Below, piece by piece: positions 1 to 10,762 of a stretch of DNA of 64,000 nucleotides. The position numbers and the translations under genes were made by a program. Position 1 is the first letter of the stretch. The number at the start of each line of letters is the position of its first letter. Origin of the DNA: Hesseltinella vesiculosa (Eukaryota > Mucoromycota > Mucoromycetes > Mucorales > Cunninghamellaceae); assembly GCA_002104935.1 (NCBI GenBank), contig MCGT01000005.1, positions 62,001 through 126,000 on the forward strand. The letters run 5' to 3'. The notes beneath the pieces were generated by a model. That model was not told the DNA's origin. It ran no database searches and worked only from the letters and a program-made list of their open reading frames with translations.

Positions 1-596
1 AAGTATCAAATACTGTTGCTCAGCTGTGGGTAAGTTTACCTCGACGATATTGATTGACCGTCTCCAACGACACATCTGCGCGTCGTTAAAAAATAAAAAG
101 TAAGTGCTCCCATGTTCCATAAAAAAAAGGAGTCCTACCCATGTGGTTTTGATGACAAGCCAATAGCGCTATAGCCAAGCTGCATTGATTAAAAGAAATA
201 TGGATGCCTGGGTCGCAGAGTAAAAGAATCTATGAAGAAAGATGTCAGCCAAACAAGGCAATTCAAAGCTGGCATTGGCGATTACTTTTTTTGCCGATGC
301 AGCCGTGGTGTTTTGCTCCAAAAAGGTTTTCAGATGGTCGACAGTCAATGGGGTATGGATTTGGATGAGTTGCTGATAGATATCCACATAAATTCGTGGG
401 AGGTCAATATCATCTATACGACATGAATGGCGTTTGAGTACGTAGAACGGTGGTCTTGGTCTCCTTTTTTTTTTTTTTTACTCAGGAGTGTTGCTGGCGT
501 TAGCGTGCCATGATATGGCCCGCGCTGTTCTTGACTTGGTAGTGGCAAAGAAGAAAATGGGCGGATAAGGTCATCCAACAACGGTCTGTCCGTCAT
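1..596 (-). CDS. MVP1: Sorting nexin Mvp1/SNX8-like, 5' part (runs off left edge)
   Basis: This is the amino-terminal part of a sorting nexin of the Mvp1/SNX8 type, a phosphoinositide-binding protein of endosome-to-Golgi retrieval. I join exons 596-482, 413-286, 229-139 and 75-40; all junctions are GT-AG and the frame stays open. The joined protein begins MTDRPLLDDLIRPF. It continues through LPRIYVDIYQQL, AKKILLCDPG and LAIALLACHQ to MDVSLETVNQYRR. The order (I-P-x-I-Y-x-x-I, a short EH-like helical block, then D-V-S-L-E-x-V) is what I know from the N-terminus of Mvp1/SNX8. The PX and BAR domains would lie left of base 1. The gene is divergent from PCNA and shares its upstream region. A cyclin-type fold was considered and set aside. 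Family identity is from memory of the conserved pattern, without an alignment. Confidence 0.65.
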
Positions 597-929
597 TGAA
601 GAACACGCACAAAAAAAAAAAAAAAAAAAAAAAGGTGGTGGGTGAAAGAGAAGGGATGGCCGGAGGAATTCTCAAGCTTACTAGGACCAGCCAAAGTTTA
701 CCAGCCAATCAATGCGCTACTTTACTTCTGCGGGAGTGACTTGTTCGGCCGCGAGTGAAATTTTTTTCTTTCTTCTACGCGTCTGTGGTTTTTCGTTTCT
801 TTTCTTTTTTTTCTCATCCAAAAACAACACTCGGTAAGACGCCTGTCGAGTTTTTTTTTTTTTTTTTTAAAAAAAAAATGCCATCTAACGTTTACCATTG
901 CTTGTAGTTTTCTTTCACTCTACGTAATC
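597..929. promoter_or_regulatory. Divergent promoter region between Mvp1-like gene and PCNA
   Basis: This 333-bp stretch separates two divergent start codons, so it must hold both promoters. It contains an A run near 611-633, T runs near 850-868, and an ACGCGT hexamer at 777-782. I see no open reading frame in it that looks coding. Confidence 0.6.
777..782. promoter_or_regulatory. ACGCGT (MluI cell-cycle box-like) upstream of PCNA
   Basis: The palindrome ACGCGT lies about 150 bp upstream of the PCNA start codon. In ascomycete yeasts this hexamer is the MBF binding site that drives G1/S transcription of replication genes, PCNA among them. Its position fits the same role here. One hexamer can also occur by chance. 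Confidence 0.4.
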
Positions 930-1899
930 ATGCTCGAAGCCCGTCTTAATGAAGCCAAATTGTTGAAGGCTGTTTTGGAAGCCATCAAGGAGCTTGTGTC
1001 TGAATGTAACTTTGACTGTAACGATACCGGCATTGCTTTGCAAGCTATGGACAACTCCCATGTCGCCTTGGTGTCCATGTTGTTGCGTGCCGATGGCTTT
1101 GATCCTTACCGCTGTGATCGTAACTTGCCCTTGGGTATCAACTTGACCAGCCTTAACAAGATCTTGAAGTGTGCTCGGTCTACTGACATTACTACCTTGA
1201 AGGCCAACGACAATGGCGATGTTCTGAGCTTGGTCTTTGAAAGCAAAGGTAATTGGCAAGACAGGATACAGCCATTGCTCTGGTTAGGTCCCTGACACCT
1301 TTTTATTGATGTAGATAGCGACAAGATTAGTGAATATGACTTGAAGTTGATGGACATTGATAGCGAACACTTGGGTATCCCTGAAACCACTTACGACGCC
1401 GTGGTCTCCATGAATGCTGTGCGTTTCAAGGAAACCATCGCTGATCTTGCTCAAATCAGTGACTCCGGTAAGCTTCCCTCCCGCCTGCTCACGCAATCTT
1501 GTAGGATCTTTCAACGTGCTTATTTTTCTTTGTTGCTAGTGACCATTGATTGTACCAAGGATGGCATCAAGTTCTCTTGCGAAGGTGAAGTTGGTAAGGG
1601 TGGTGTGACCATGAAGGCGGGTGGCGCTGTTGATAATGTAAGTGGCAAAGCAGTCAAACAATGGTGACTTACTTTGGTGATCTTATTTACAGGAAGACGA
1701 TGCTACCAACATTGAACTTCAAACCAGTGTCAGTATGACTTTTGGTATGAAATACTTGGTGAACTTCACCAAGGCCACTCCCTTGTCCACCCGTGTCAAC
1801 TTGAGCCTGTCCAACGAAGTGCCTTTGTTGGTTGAATACAAGCTCGGTGACCTGGGTCACGTTCGTTACTACTTGGCTCCCAAGATCGGCGATGAATAA
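930..1899 (+). CDS. POL30: Proliferating cell nuclear antigen (PCNA), DNA sliding clamp
   Basis: This encodes the homotrimeric sliding clamp that tethers replicative DNA polymerases and repair factors. Four exons (930-1248, 1315-1467, 1540-1637, 1693-1899) join by GT-AG introns to a 258-residue protein, the usual PCNA length. It starts [20 protein letters not shown]. It carries the conserved centre-loop strand [13 protein letters not shown] and ends with the typical C-terminus LAPKIGDE. Both halves of the two-domain clamp fold are present (interdomain region near residues 117-135). The start is the only ATG that gives the family N-terminus. The gene is divergent from the sorting nexin, and an ACGCGT box lies in the shared promoter. 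No truncation or frame problem is seen. Confidence 0.97.
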
Positions 1900-2084
1900 A
1901 TCGCCCTTCTCTTCCATTGCTCTCTTTATTCTTTCCTCATCTCCAAAATATCCCCCCCCCCTCCATCCTGGTGTCAGGAAAAAAAAAAAAACTCTTCATA
2001 AATGTGTCTGTATCCACCTCTGCCGAATGGCTCATAAAAGAAAATTAGGAATTCTTTTTAGTTTGTAAAATGTCAAGGTATCTT

Positions 2085-2960
2085 CTACATAGGATGGGAG
2101 GTTTTCTTTTTCTTGGGAGGGGGTGGGGCGGTCTTTTTCTTCTTCTTCATGCTTAGAGGATTGGGGGCCTTGGCCTTGCGCTTCTTGTGCACCATATCCG
2201 TCGCCTCTGGTCGTTGGATATTGAGTCGCTTTGCTTCCGAGGCCGAAGGCATCGTCTTTTCCATTTCCCCCTGGATGAGTTAAAAAGAAGATATATCAGC
2301 GGCAGCACGACGATGGATAAAAACGAACGTGTACCTTTTGCACAACTTGCTTGCTCGCTTGAGACATCGGCTCAAGGATCAGCATGCTGTTCTTGACCTT
2401 GATGATAGGCACACCAGGAATAGCGTGAAGTGGGTCGCGCAGGGAGTCGTCCTGCGTTGCTACGCCATAGTTGTTGCGGTGCGTTTTGTCGATCAGGCTT
2501 AAGATACACTTGGCGCTGGTCTCAGCTGTTTTGTGCTTGCACTTGTGTACTTCAAATTTCTTGGCCACAGCTGCCACACCGTGCTCGCCTTGCTTTTGCA
2601 GCTCGCGAATGACACATTCAGTGACCACTACATGATAAAAAAAAAAACCGCAACGACAGCGAGTCAATCCAAACGAACATCCAGGATGTCTTCACACTTA
2701 CTGGGCTTGGTGATACTTGACAATGCGCTGTCCAAGTCTTTTTGAATATCAAGTTTGTTGTCAGCAGCTTGTTTGCAAAATGAAGCATCCACTATAACCA
2801 TCGCATCGATTAGTTCCATGACGGAGCCAAGGCAAACATCGTTCGGTTTCTTTCTATTTCATTGCTACTTACAGAGGAACTGATAGGGCTCACGGAAACC
2901 AAATCCTAACGAGTAACTGTGCATCACCTTTTTATAGAGTCGTCGAGTTTTGGCACGCAT
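2085..2960 (-). CDS. UTP23: rRNA-processing protein UTP23 (PIN-like, small-subunit processome)
   Basis: This is a UTP23-type PIN-domain protein of the nucleolar small-subunit processome, needed for 18S rRNA maturation and release of the snR30/U17 snoRNA. Exon 1 (2960-2873) gives MRAKTRRLYKKVMHSYSLGF and FREPYQFL. The next exon gives LDASFCKQAADNKLDIQKDL. The third holds VVTECVIRELQKQG, a Cys/His-containing stretch (HKCKHKTAETSAKCILSLI) and YGVATQDDSLR. The last exon is Lys-rich and ends KKKKTSHPM. The order FREPYQ, VDGTF-like, CVxxEL, ATQD and PGVP matches UTP23 and separates it from FCF1. The C-terminal basic tail with PNPLS is also a UTP23 trait. It faces uS9m across a roughly 200-bp divergent promoter. 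Confidence 0.88.
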
Positions 2961-3162
2961 GGTATCAACGAAGCAAAAGGCTCAAAAAAAAAAAGTGTCA
3001 ATGCGCATTTTTTCTTGACAGAGCCAGAAAAAAAAAAAAAGCTCAGCCACCTCGGGGTTTGCCTCACTAGGGACTGTGTGCGGAGAGCCTACCCCTTCCA
3101 CCCATCGCAACAAAAAAAAAGTTGAGCCTCCTCTTTTTCCTTTTTCAACACTTTTGCAATCA

Positions 3163-4150
3163 ATGTTACGCCGGGTTTTTGCACGAGCTTTGGTGCCTAG
3201 CCAACCCAAAGTAATGATGCCTTTGCGCACCATGGCCACTTTACAACCACGCATGGCCATGGACGATGACCTGCTGATCGAACGAGAAAAACCTGGATCG
3301 CTCTCGTACTTCACCGGCAACTTCAAATACAATGACCTGCTGATTGATTTAGATCATCTTTACAAACAACATGCCGAATGGAAGCCTGAGGTCAACGACG
3401 CCGAGCAACCTGACGACAAAGTCTATGCTTGGAAACTGCGTGAAAAAATGTCTGAAATGATGGGGATCCCTCTCAAGACCTCGCAATGGCGCAAGATCAC
3501 TCTGCAACTCAACCAACTCGCCTCCCTGCCTCGCCCTCTGCCTACTCAAGTCGCCCAAGTGTTGGCTATTTATGAGCGCTCGGTCGAACAAGCCAGCAGC
3601 AACGTCAGCGTCTCCAAAAGCAACACCTTGGATGATCTTGGCCGTGCCTATGGTGTAGGCCGACGAAAGGAATCCAGTGCTCGTTGTTGGGTCGTCGAAG
3701 GCGAAGGCAAGGTGTTGGTCAATGGTGTCGAACTGACCGACTATTTCCAACGCCCTGCCGATCGCAACAAGGTCACCCTGCCCTTGAGCGTCACCGAATC
3801 CACCGAAAAGTACAACGTCTGGACCATCGTCAGTGGTGGTGGCTCAACTGGTCAAGCTGAAGCCATCAAACTCGGTATTGGCCGTGCCCTCTTGGTTCAC
3901 GATGATGCCTTGAAACCCACCCTACGCAAAGGTAACCGAAGCACCCTTGATGGAAAATGCTCACCTCTTTCTATTTTCTTAGCTGGTTGTATCACTCGCG
4001 ATCCTAGAGTGGTTGAACGTAAGAAGGAAGGTCAACGCAAGGCTCGTGCCAAGTATACCTGGTAAGTACAAACAGAGGGGTTGTAAAAAATAGCCGAGTT
4101 TTCCGAACTCATCACGACTGTTTCTCTCTTACTCCAGGGTCAAACGTTAA
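3163..4150 (+). CDS. MRPS9: Mitochondrial small-subunit ribosomal protein uS9m
   Basis: This nuclear gene encodes the mitochondrial version of ribosomal protein S9, a 3' domain protein of the 37S/28S subunit. Exons 3163-3931, 3983-4061 and 4138-4150 join to 286 residues. The first 20-30 residues (MLRRVFARALVPSQPKVMMP) are basic, lack acidic residues and fit a mitochondrial presequence. A fungal-type N-terminal extension of about 150 residues follows. The S9 core runs from GRRKESSARCWVVEGEG through SGGGSTGQAEAIKLGIGRAL to a tail ending KARAKYTWVKR. The last exon contributes only four residues plus the stop, and the terminal Lys-Arg that reaches the decoding centre is kept. Upstream in-frame codons exist, but the first ATG with a targeting-like sequence is at 3163. 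Confidence 0.92.
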
Positions 4151-5416
4151 AACACTGCCAGCCTGCGATTTTTTTTTTTCACTCCATTCCCCCTCACCCC
4201 ACCTCTACCTTTTTCTTTTTTTTTTCCCCTCTCCTATCTGTATAGTTCAAACGCATCGTGTTTTTTTTTTCTTTAGATTTACATATGACATTCATTCCGT
4301 CTCTCCTAAACAAGAGCAAAATAAAAACGAATTGAGGACGCGAGAATCAGATTTTCTCCGCCAGTCTTTCCCTTTGACTGGGTTCACTTAATACTTATTG
4401 TTTTTGCTTGACAAAATGAATAAACAGCGTAAATCTGCATTGTACCAGCAATATCTAGTAGAAAATTACACATTTATACTCCAACAGAGCCTACATGTTC
4501 TCTTCATTCTGCTTGCACCCCCGCCTCCTTTTTTTTTTGCTTAAAGTTACAAGGCAATCCAACATACCCAGGCTAGTTTTACTGTAGATTGTATCATCGC
4601 GTAGCTGTTCATTGTGCTTTTTATTGAAACAGCTTGTCCGTTCGGTAATAAATCTGTACAGCGATAACCGAAAGTTCCCTGGGTTCCAGTTGGTCTTTAG
4701 TATTTCGGCTTGCCCATGAGATCAGCAATAAAGCCAGTCATTTCATCGGATCACCGACATCGCCAGCCATTTCATTGGATCGCCAGCATCGCCATTCAAG
4801 CTCAAAGGGATCGCCAGCCATTTCAAGTGATCGCCAACAACGCCAGCCATGCTCATTGTGATCGCCAGCCATGCCCATTGTGATCGCCGACATCGCCATT
4901 CAGGGTCAAACGGATCGCCAGCCATTTCTTGGAATCGCCGGCATCGCCATTCATGCTCCTTGGGATCGAACCATTTAATAGGATCGCTGGCATCATCAGC
5001 CATTTCTTGAAATCGTAGAACCAGCCAAGCTCATTTGATAGCAGATAATCCACCAGATTGCCCGTTTTCATATCAAGATCATTGGGATTGTCATGTGACT
5101 ATTGTCAAGATCTCAAGTGAAACTCATCGATCAGCTCACGTTTGATTATGTTTTCTAGCCTAACTGACGCAAGAGCCCAAACAACATCATAAATAAATCA
5201 TGATCACTATCTTTATCTCTCCATTTTTTTTTTTTTTCAATTTTCTTCTTGCGATTCTTCTAACTGCAATTATAAAATCTGACTTGCGTGCATTAGATTT
5301 AACTTTCTCGTACACTGATTTTACTTTCGCGCGAATCAGACAAGGTGAATAGGTCGTTGTGAAATGGAATATTTTATTGTCATTGGATATATTATAAACG
5401 ATAAAAGATGATGGGT
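4151..5416. other. Intergenic region with minisatellite
   Basis: These 1.27 kb lie between the convergent ends of uS9m and the Skt5-like gene. The left part is T-rich 3' flank. 4735-5020 is a degenerate tandem repeat described separately. The rest shows no coding signal, RNA gene or transposon protein. Confidence 0.7.
4735..5020. repeat. Degenerate 51-bp minisatellite (29 + 22 bp alternating units)
   Basis: About ten blocks begin with CCAGCCAT, CCATTC or a close variant and end in GATCG, CATCG or a close variant. They alternate between a 29-bp form (pattern CCAGCCATTTC then GGATCGCC then CATCG) and a 22-bp form (CCATTCA, GCTCAA, GGATCG). The combined period is 51 bp, or 17 codons. On the minus strand the repeats read as related peptides such as NGDAGD followed by KWLAI. 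The frame is interrupted and there is no plausible start, so I treat it as a non-coding or decayed array. Confidence 0.75.
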
Positions 5417-8400
5417 CTACATGATGGTGCATTCGACTGAACTGGCGGTGGATGCCCTTGATTTGTGGGGCGAGCTGTTTTTTTTGATGATGGATTTCTC
5501 AGGTAAGTTGAGCCGCTCAGCTGCTGGTCGGTAGCCTTTGCTAGCCGCCTTGCCAAAGTATTCCAATGCTCGGGCATAATCGGCTTCGACACCAATACCA
5601 TCTTCATAATACGTTCTAAAAAAAATGAAAAAAGGTCAGTTCACTTGCCGAAATGTTGACGATGCACCGCTTTACCCCAAGGTATATTCGGCACTGGCGA
5701 GACCCTTGTTGGCAGAGCGTTCGCACCATTTGAAAGCAAGGCCGGGATGGACGGGTATGGAGAGAATGGGCAGACCGGTGACGTAAAAGTGGGCAAGGGC
5801 CAGCATGGCTTGATCATGGCCGTCTTCAGCGGCTTTGCTGTAGTTTTCAAAGGCAAGGGCCAGGTCCTTAGGTTGGTCCAGCAGGCCCAGTTCATACACG
5901 CGGCCCAGCTGGTGGTAGGCCTGAGTCCAACCCGATCGTTGTGCTTTCCACAGGTAGTGCATGGCCATGGTCACATTCTTTCTCGAGGCCAGGCAGTCGC
6001 GCTTCATGCCAATGGTGTCCAGGTCGTCGGCATACACACAGCTCAAATCAAACGCGGCTTGAGCACTATCTTGAGCATCAGCATCGGCAGCTGTCTTGAG
6101 ATAAGCCAGGCCTTCCTTGATGTCGACCTTTTGATTCAGTTGACCGTGAAGCAGGACCCTTGACAATTTCTAACGAAAGGAAAAAAAAAAAAGGGGGGAG
6201 GGTGAGATGGTCGCACTGGTTCGCTGTTGGTACTTACGTAGTTTGCTTGGACATGGCCAGAATGGGCAGCAGCTTTGTAGCTGGCGACGGTTTTCTTAAA
6301 GTCACCTCGGTCCTTCCAGTACTTGGCGACTTGGTAGTGGGCATCGATCCAGCCACGCTTGGCAGCGCCACGGAAGCATTTGAAGGCTTTGTCATGGTTG
6401 ACAACTTGGTAGATGTCACCGACACAGCTGTTGCGAGGGGTGGCATGCCAAGTGCCTTTGATGAACATGGCCTCGGCATGGCCATGATTGGCTAGCTTCT
6501 CGATCCAATACTCGGCTTCTTCCATCAGACGGCGACGGGTGCGCTCGGTGGCGGCAAGGTTGTGCTTGGCATCGGTGGAGGTGTTGTTCTTGCTTTCGTA
6601 GATCGAGGCTACCTGCAGCAGATACTTGCAGTAGGTCATTTGCACTTGTTTGTCATGTGTCTTGTTGGCCATGCGGCGGTAGGTCTTGATGGCGTCGTGA
6701 TCATTGGTCAGGCTGAAAGAGGCAATGCTGAGGCGCGACTTGGACGTGTCCATAAAGGTAGCTGAGGTGTCGGTGGTGGCCAGAGAGGTGGTGCTGTCTT
6801 GGAAGCCACCCGCGTACGAGAATGGGCGGTCCCTTGGATGTGGGCCGGCGTTGCTGGTGAGGCTGATCATGCTGGGGGTATGTGGGATCTGGGCGGGCAG
6901 GGGTGGGGCTGAGGCACGCATTAAGGGGTTGCGGCGCTGAGGAGGAGGAGGAGGGGCAGATGACTGGTGCAACTGGTTGGCTTGGTAGGGTTCCTGGAAC
7001 ATGGAGCTGGTCAAAGTCGAGTAAGAGGCGGAGGACCGTAGGGAGGGGAACCGGTTGACGGATGGACGGGGATGGATGTTGGTCGGCAGCAGGCCAGTGC
7101 TGGCGGAGGCGGTCGGGGCGGTGGGTGTGGTGGCGGTGGTTGGGCCGCTGACAGGAGGGGATTCCTGCATGGCTTGACGAGCGACAAACAGATCGTTGCA
7201 GGATTTGTACGAGGTAAAGGTGACGCCACGGTTGGCGGTGGAAGGGTGGCGCTGGTGTGCGTAGCCGTCATCGATGCTGCCGGTGACGTCAGTAGCGTTG
7301 TCGTTCAGTAGTTCCAGTTCTTCCTTGGAAGTACGATGTGACAGTGAGGCCATGAGGGGTATGGGCGGACGGTGATGCGACGACCAGCTGTGATGACTAT
7401 TGTCAATAACCAGAGGGCTGTCACCACGCTTGGAAGTGCTGGTGACCGAACAGTTGTCCGTCAGGGGTGACATAGGTGACGATGGGCCAGAGGAGGGGGC
7501 GAAAGGTGTGGCAGAGGGTGGCGACAGTAGCGCCTGGGTGACCATGACGGGTGTGGCGGGTGGGTCAGGTGAATGGGGTTTCTTCAGGGAAGCATCGACG
7601 TGGATCATGGATGGCCTCAGGGCAGGTGGGGTGGTTTCGATGGACAGGCGTTGGTTGGAGCGACGGGTGTTGAGGTGCGTTTGGGTGGACGACATGTTCA
7701 GGGCGGCAACCAGAGTTGCTTGTTTCTCGGTCAAGGAGTTTGTCTTCAAGGGCATGGAGGTGGTTGACAGGTTGGTCATGGAAGAGGATGGTCTAAGGAG
7801 AGGGAAAAAATGAGCGCCTCATTGGGAGAGATAACAAGGCAAGTGCTAATTTTCTGACTCGCTCTGATATTACCTGATCTCTTTGGTAGTAGGCTCGACG
7901 ACTTGAACTTTTGTGGGTTCAGGAGGGATGTCGCAGGCTTCGCCGTCGGGGCCGTCGGGTTTGTTACACAGAGGCTTGCTGGCAAGTGTGAAGGGGGGCG
8001 ATGAGGCGGGTTTGGAAGACGAGGCAAGAGGAGGGGGCGAGGGCGAGGGTGTTCTTGGAGCAGGCAGGTGTTTGGGGGCAGGGCTGAGCTGAGGTTGAGG
8101 AGAGCGTTGTTGACGCGCTTTGATGGCTTCTGGCACCGGTCCGAGCTGGCCTTCCAAGAGGCGTTCGATAAAAGCTTGGAACTGGGTGTCTTCTTCTGGG
8201 GTGGAGAGCTGGCTGCTATTGTCATCCTCATCATCAGTAGGACGTGGCGACGGAGGAATGTCGCTCTGTTCAATGATAGGTTCCAGGACCATGTGGTCAC
8301 GGATATAAGTCGACACGCTGCCGACGGAGGACAGGTCACTGTAGCGTTGCACTTGTTCGCGGTTGACGACGGGCGGCGCCTGGGTATGAGAGAGTTCAAA

Positions 8401-8637
8401 AGGGTCTTTTTTCAAACGTAAGTCCATCTCGTCGTTGTCGTCGTCGTCTTCTTCTTCTTCTTCTTCTTCTTCTTCTTCGTCTTCGTCGTCACTGTCGCCT
8501 AACGATAGGCTCAAGATCTGGGCTTGCTGAGGTGCGGCCAGTTGATGATGAAGACTTTCGACCTGCACCATGCGACGAACAGGCATCATGGGTGATTGGT
8601 GAGAGAGCTGTCCAATAAGAGGTGCCATGAAGCCCAA
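5417..8637 (-). CDS. SKT5: Skt5/Chs4-type chitin synthase activator with Sel1 repeats and CAAX box
   Basis: This encodes a scaffold or activator of chitin synthase at sites of growth. Exons 8637-7874, 7792-6238, 6169-5676 and 5615-5417 join in frame to 1003 residues. Roughly the first 650 residues are low-complexity. They include an uninterrupted Asp/Glu run of over 20 residues (about 48-72) and Pro/Ser-rich tracts. From about residue 650 onward Sel1-like repeats follow, recognisable as A-x-Y-W-I-E-K-L, A-x-F-I-K-G, A-F-K-C-F-R-G-A-A-K-R-G and similar units, ending YYEDGIGV and ALEYFGKAASKGY. The protein ends ECTIM, so CTIM is a CAAX prenylation signal as in yeast Skt5/Chs4. The start at 8637 is the upstream ATG of the open exon. 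The acidic N-terminal half is poorly conserved in the family, so its exact start is less certain. Confidence 0.88.
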
Positions 8638-9005
8638 TGATTAGAAAATAAAAAGCAAACTTGAAAGAAAGAGAGAATAAAATAAAAAGGGGGGTGGCAA
8701 CAACAAAAACGACGTGAACAAAAAAGGGAGCGACGAAAACTTTTCTCCAAATCAGGCAATTGGTTTCTGCGCATTTGGGAAAACAACGACACAAATTTGG
8801 CCGTGGTGCTTGGACCTCGGCAATGATGATGACTGCATCGCTGGACAATTATTAAACAAAAAGAGGTGGTAAATTTTATTTGACATGCAATTAAAAACAA
8901 TGAAAAAAAAAAAAAAAAGTGGTAAAAGGAAAGAGGGAAGGCAAAAAAAAAAAAATGTACATGATGCAAGAATGAAAAAAGGATGGAGAGGTAGGGTAGT
9001 TGATG
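8638..9005. other. Intergenic, 5' flank of Skt5-like gene and 3' flank of SURF6
   Basis: This stretch is purine-rich on the plus strand, with A runs near 8902-8917 and 8943-8955. It probably carries the Skt5-like promoter. Antisense frames here are repetitive Phe-rich shadows with no coding support. Confidence 0.6.
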
Positions 9006-10569
9006 TTACTTCTTTTTGTTCTTGCCATTAGATTTGGGTTTTGAAACACGGCCTGCCTTGATTCGACTGCTTCCTTCAAAACCAGGTCGTGCTTTTTTGC
9101 CTTTGCCGCGATTCTTCTTGTCATCGATACGTTTTTGGATATTTTCATTGCGTTTCTTGACCTTGGCAGTTTCGTCATATTTGACCTTTTCTTGACGCTT
9201 CTGCCATTCTTGCGAGCTCTTGGACTTGGCGCGTTCTTGTCGCTTGATTGTCTTTTTCAACAAGGTGACATCGTCCTTGACCTTTTCACCTGTGGCCATG
9301 GCAATGGCCTTTTGCCATTCTTGTTTCTCGGCCATTTGAGCAGCCTAATTGAAGAAAAAAAGGGGTAAGACAGTTGTTAAGATTTTTTTTTATATACATA
9401 CCTTGTCTTGATCTTCCGTCTTTAGTTTTTCGATCTTTTGTTTTTGGTTTTCGATCTTCTTCAGTTGTGATTTGGCATCACCGGAGTTTTTCTTCTTTTC
9501 AGGGCCACCCATGCTTAATTTACCAAAGAACATGTCACTGTCCAACTTGACCGAGTCTGCCGATTTACCGTTGGCGGTCTAAAATGAGAGATGGATAAGC
9601 AGGAGATTTCAGAGTGGCTGTGTGAGGATATTACCTTGGTCTTTGTAGGATCGCTGACCAGTTCTTCGCTAGCAGCCTTTTTACCCTTTTCACGTTGGGC
9701 TTTGAGGGCTTTTTTCCGGTCTTGCTTCTTCTTTAACCGTTCAGACAAGATAGCTTCCCGGCTTCTAGCAGTGGGTGTAGATCCAGGGGCATGACGTCGT
9801 TGTCTTTGTTGGACAATACGTTCATGTAGTCGGCGTCGTAGGTCATTGATTTCTTCTCTAGGCATAGGCTGCAGAGCTTCTGCTCGGGAGAAGCACCATC
9901 AGTGATCCTTTTTTTTTCATGGACTGTAGGCGTCCTTACCAACTGGACTTTTAGGTTCACTACTGGTTGTGCTGTCATCGTCGTTACCATTCAGCGAGAC
10001 GCTGCTGACCACAGATGCATCGTCTTCGTCTTCCTTGGCTTGTTTTTCGGCTTGTTCTTTTTGAATGTCGGCGACGGTGCGTTGGTTGTCAGGGTCAAAC
10101 TGTTTGGAAAGATTGTTAGCGATCATCGAGGTGGGTTCATCTTGTCTTTACCTTTGCTTTTTTAGCCTTCTTTGTGTTTTCCTTGATGACTTGCTTGGGA
10201 GCAAGTTTGCGCTTGTTGACCATGAATCGAGTGTTGTTCTAAGTGAGCGAAAAAAAAAAAAAACCAAGATCCAATGAGATTCAAGCCATCTCGTTGTTGA
10301 CTCCTGAAGAGTAACGGAAAGAATCCCTACCACTTTTGCTTCAGCATCAATAATATAAAACTTGACGGGTATAAGGTTGAGCATGGTGTCAAAAGCATCC
10401 GCATGGATCGCAATCCGGTCCTAGTTCGAATGCAAAAAAAAGTAAAAAAAAAAAAAAAAAAACAAAAAGGCATGGATTTCTCCCAGTCAAAAAAGAGATT
10501 CTAATCGTTTGTAAGCTGAAGTCTTCTATGTCTTACCGACAAGGTGTCTAACAAATCCGTTTGCACCAT
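9006..10569 (-). CDS. RRP14: Ribosome biogenesis protein SURF6/Rrp14
   Basis: This is a nucleolar protein for early 60S (and 40S) pre-rRNA processing. It reads from exon 1 (10569; MVQTDLLDTLS) through DRIAIHADAFDTMLNLIPVK and KRKLAPKQVIKENTKKAKKA. An acidic, Ser-rich linker follows, then EEINDLRRRLHERIVQQRQR. The C-terminal SURF6 domain includes KKTIKRQERAKSKSSQEWQK, NIQKRIDDKKNRGKGKKARP and GFEGSSRI. The family order is kept: an N-terminal Rrp14N block with F-D-x-x-L-x-L-I-P and A-P-K-Q, the L-R-x-R-L-H helix, then the basic C-terminus. At least six short introns interrupt it, several with long A/T runs. The stop is at 9006-9008. It lies tail to head with the Skt5-like gene on the same strand. 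The exact borders of two central exons (around 9560-9960) are less certain. Confidence 0.9.
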
Positions 10570-10762
10570 TTTGTTTACTTGTAAAAAATAAGGTGTGGAA
10601 GAAGGAGAGGGAAAAGAAAAAAAAAAAAAAAGAGCACAAAGAAAAAAAAAAGTGGCTTGTCGGACCTTTTTTAATGCTTGCGGCTTTCTTGCTTGAATTT
10701 GGATGCTCTTTTTTTTTTTTTTTCTTTAATTTTCCCACCTTCCCTTCTCCCCATCACCAGGC

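Noticed and set aside
1..596. Cyclin H-like second repeat
   Set aside because: Helix spacing first suggested a cyclin box, but there is no room for a first repeat after the start codon, and the DVSLETV and LPRIY blocks fit the Mvp1/SNX8 N-terminus better.
2919..3125. Upstream in-frame extension of uS9m
   Set aside because: The open frame to 3076 is Lys-rich low complexity; the ATG at 3163 gives a mitochondrial presequence.
6136..8421. Long plus-strand frames opposite the Skt5-like gene
   Set aside because: They are antisense shadows of biased codons, interrupted and without known motifs, while the minus strand gives a continuous spliced Sel1-repeat protein.
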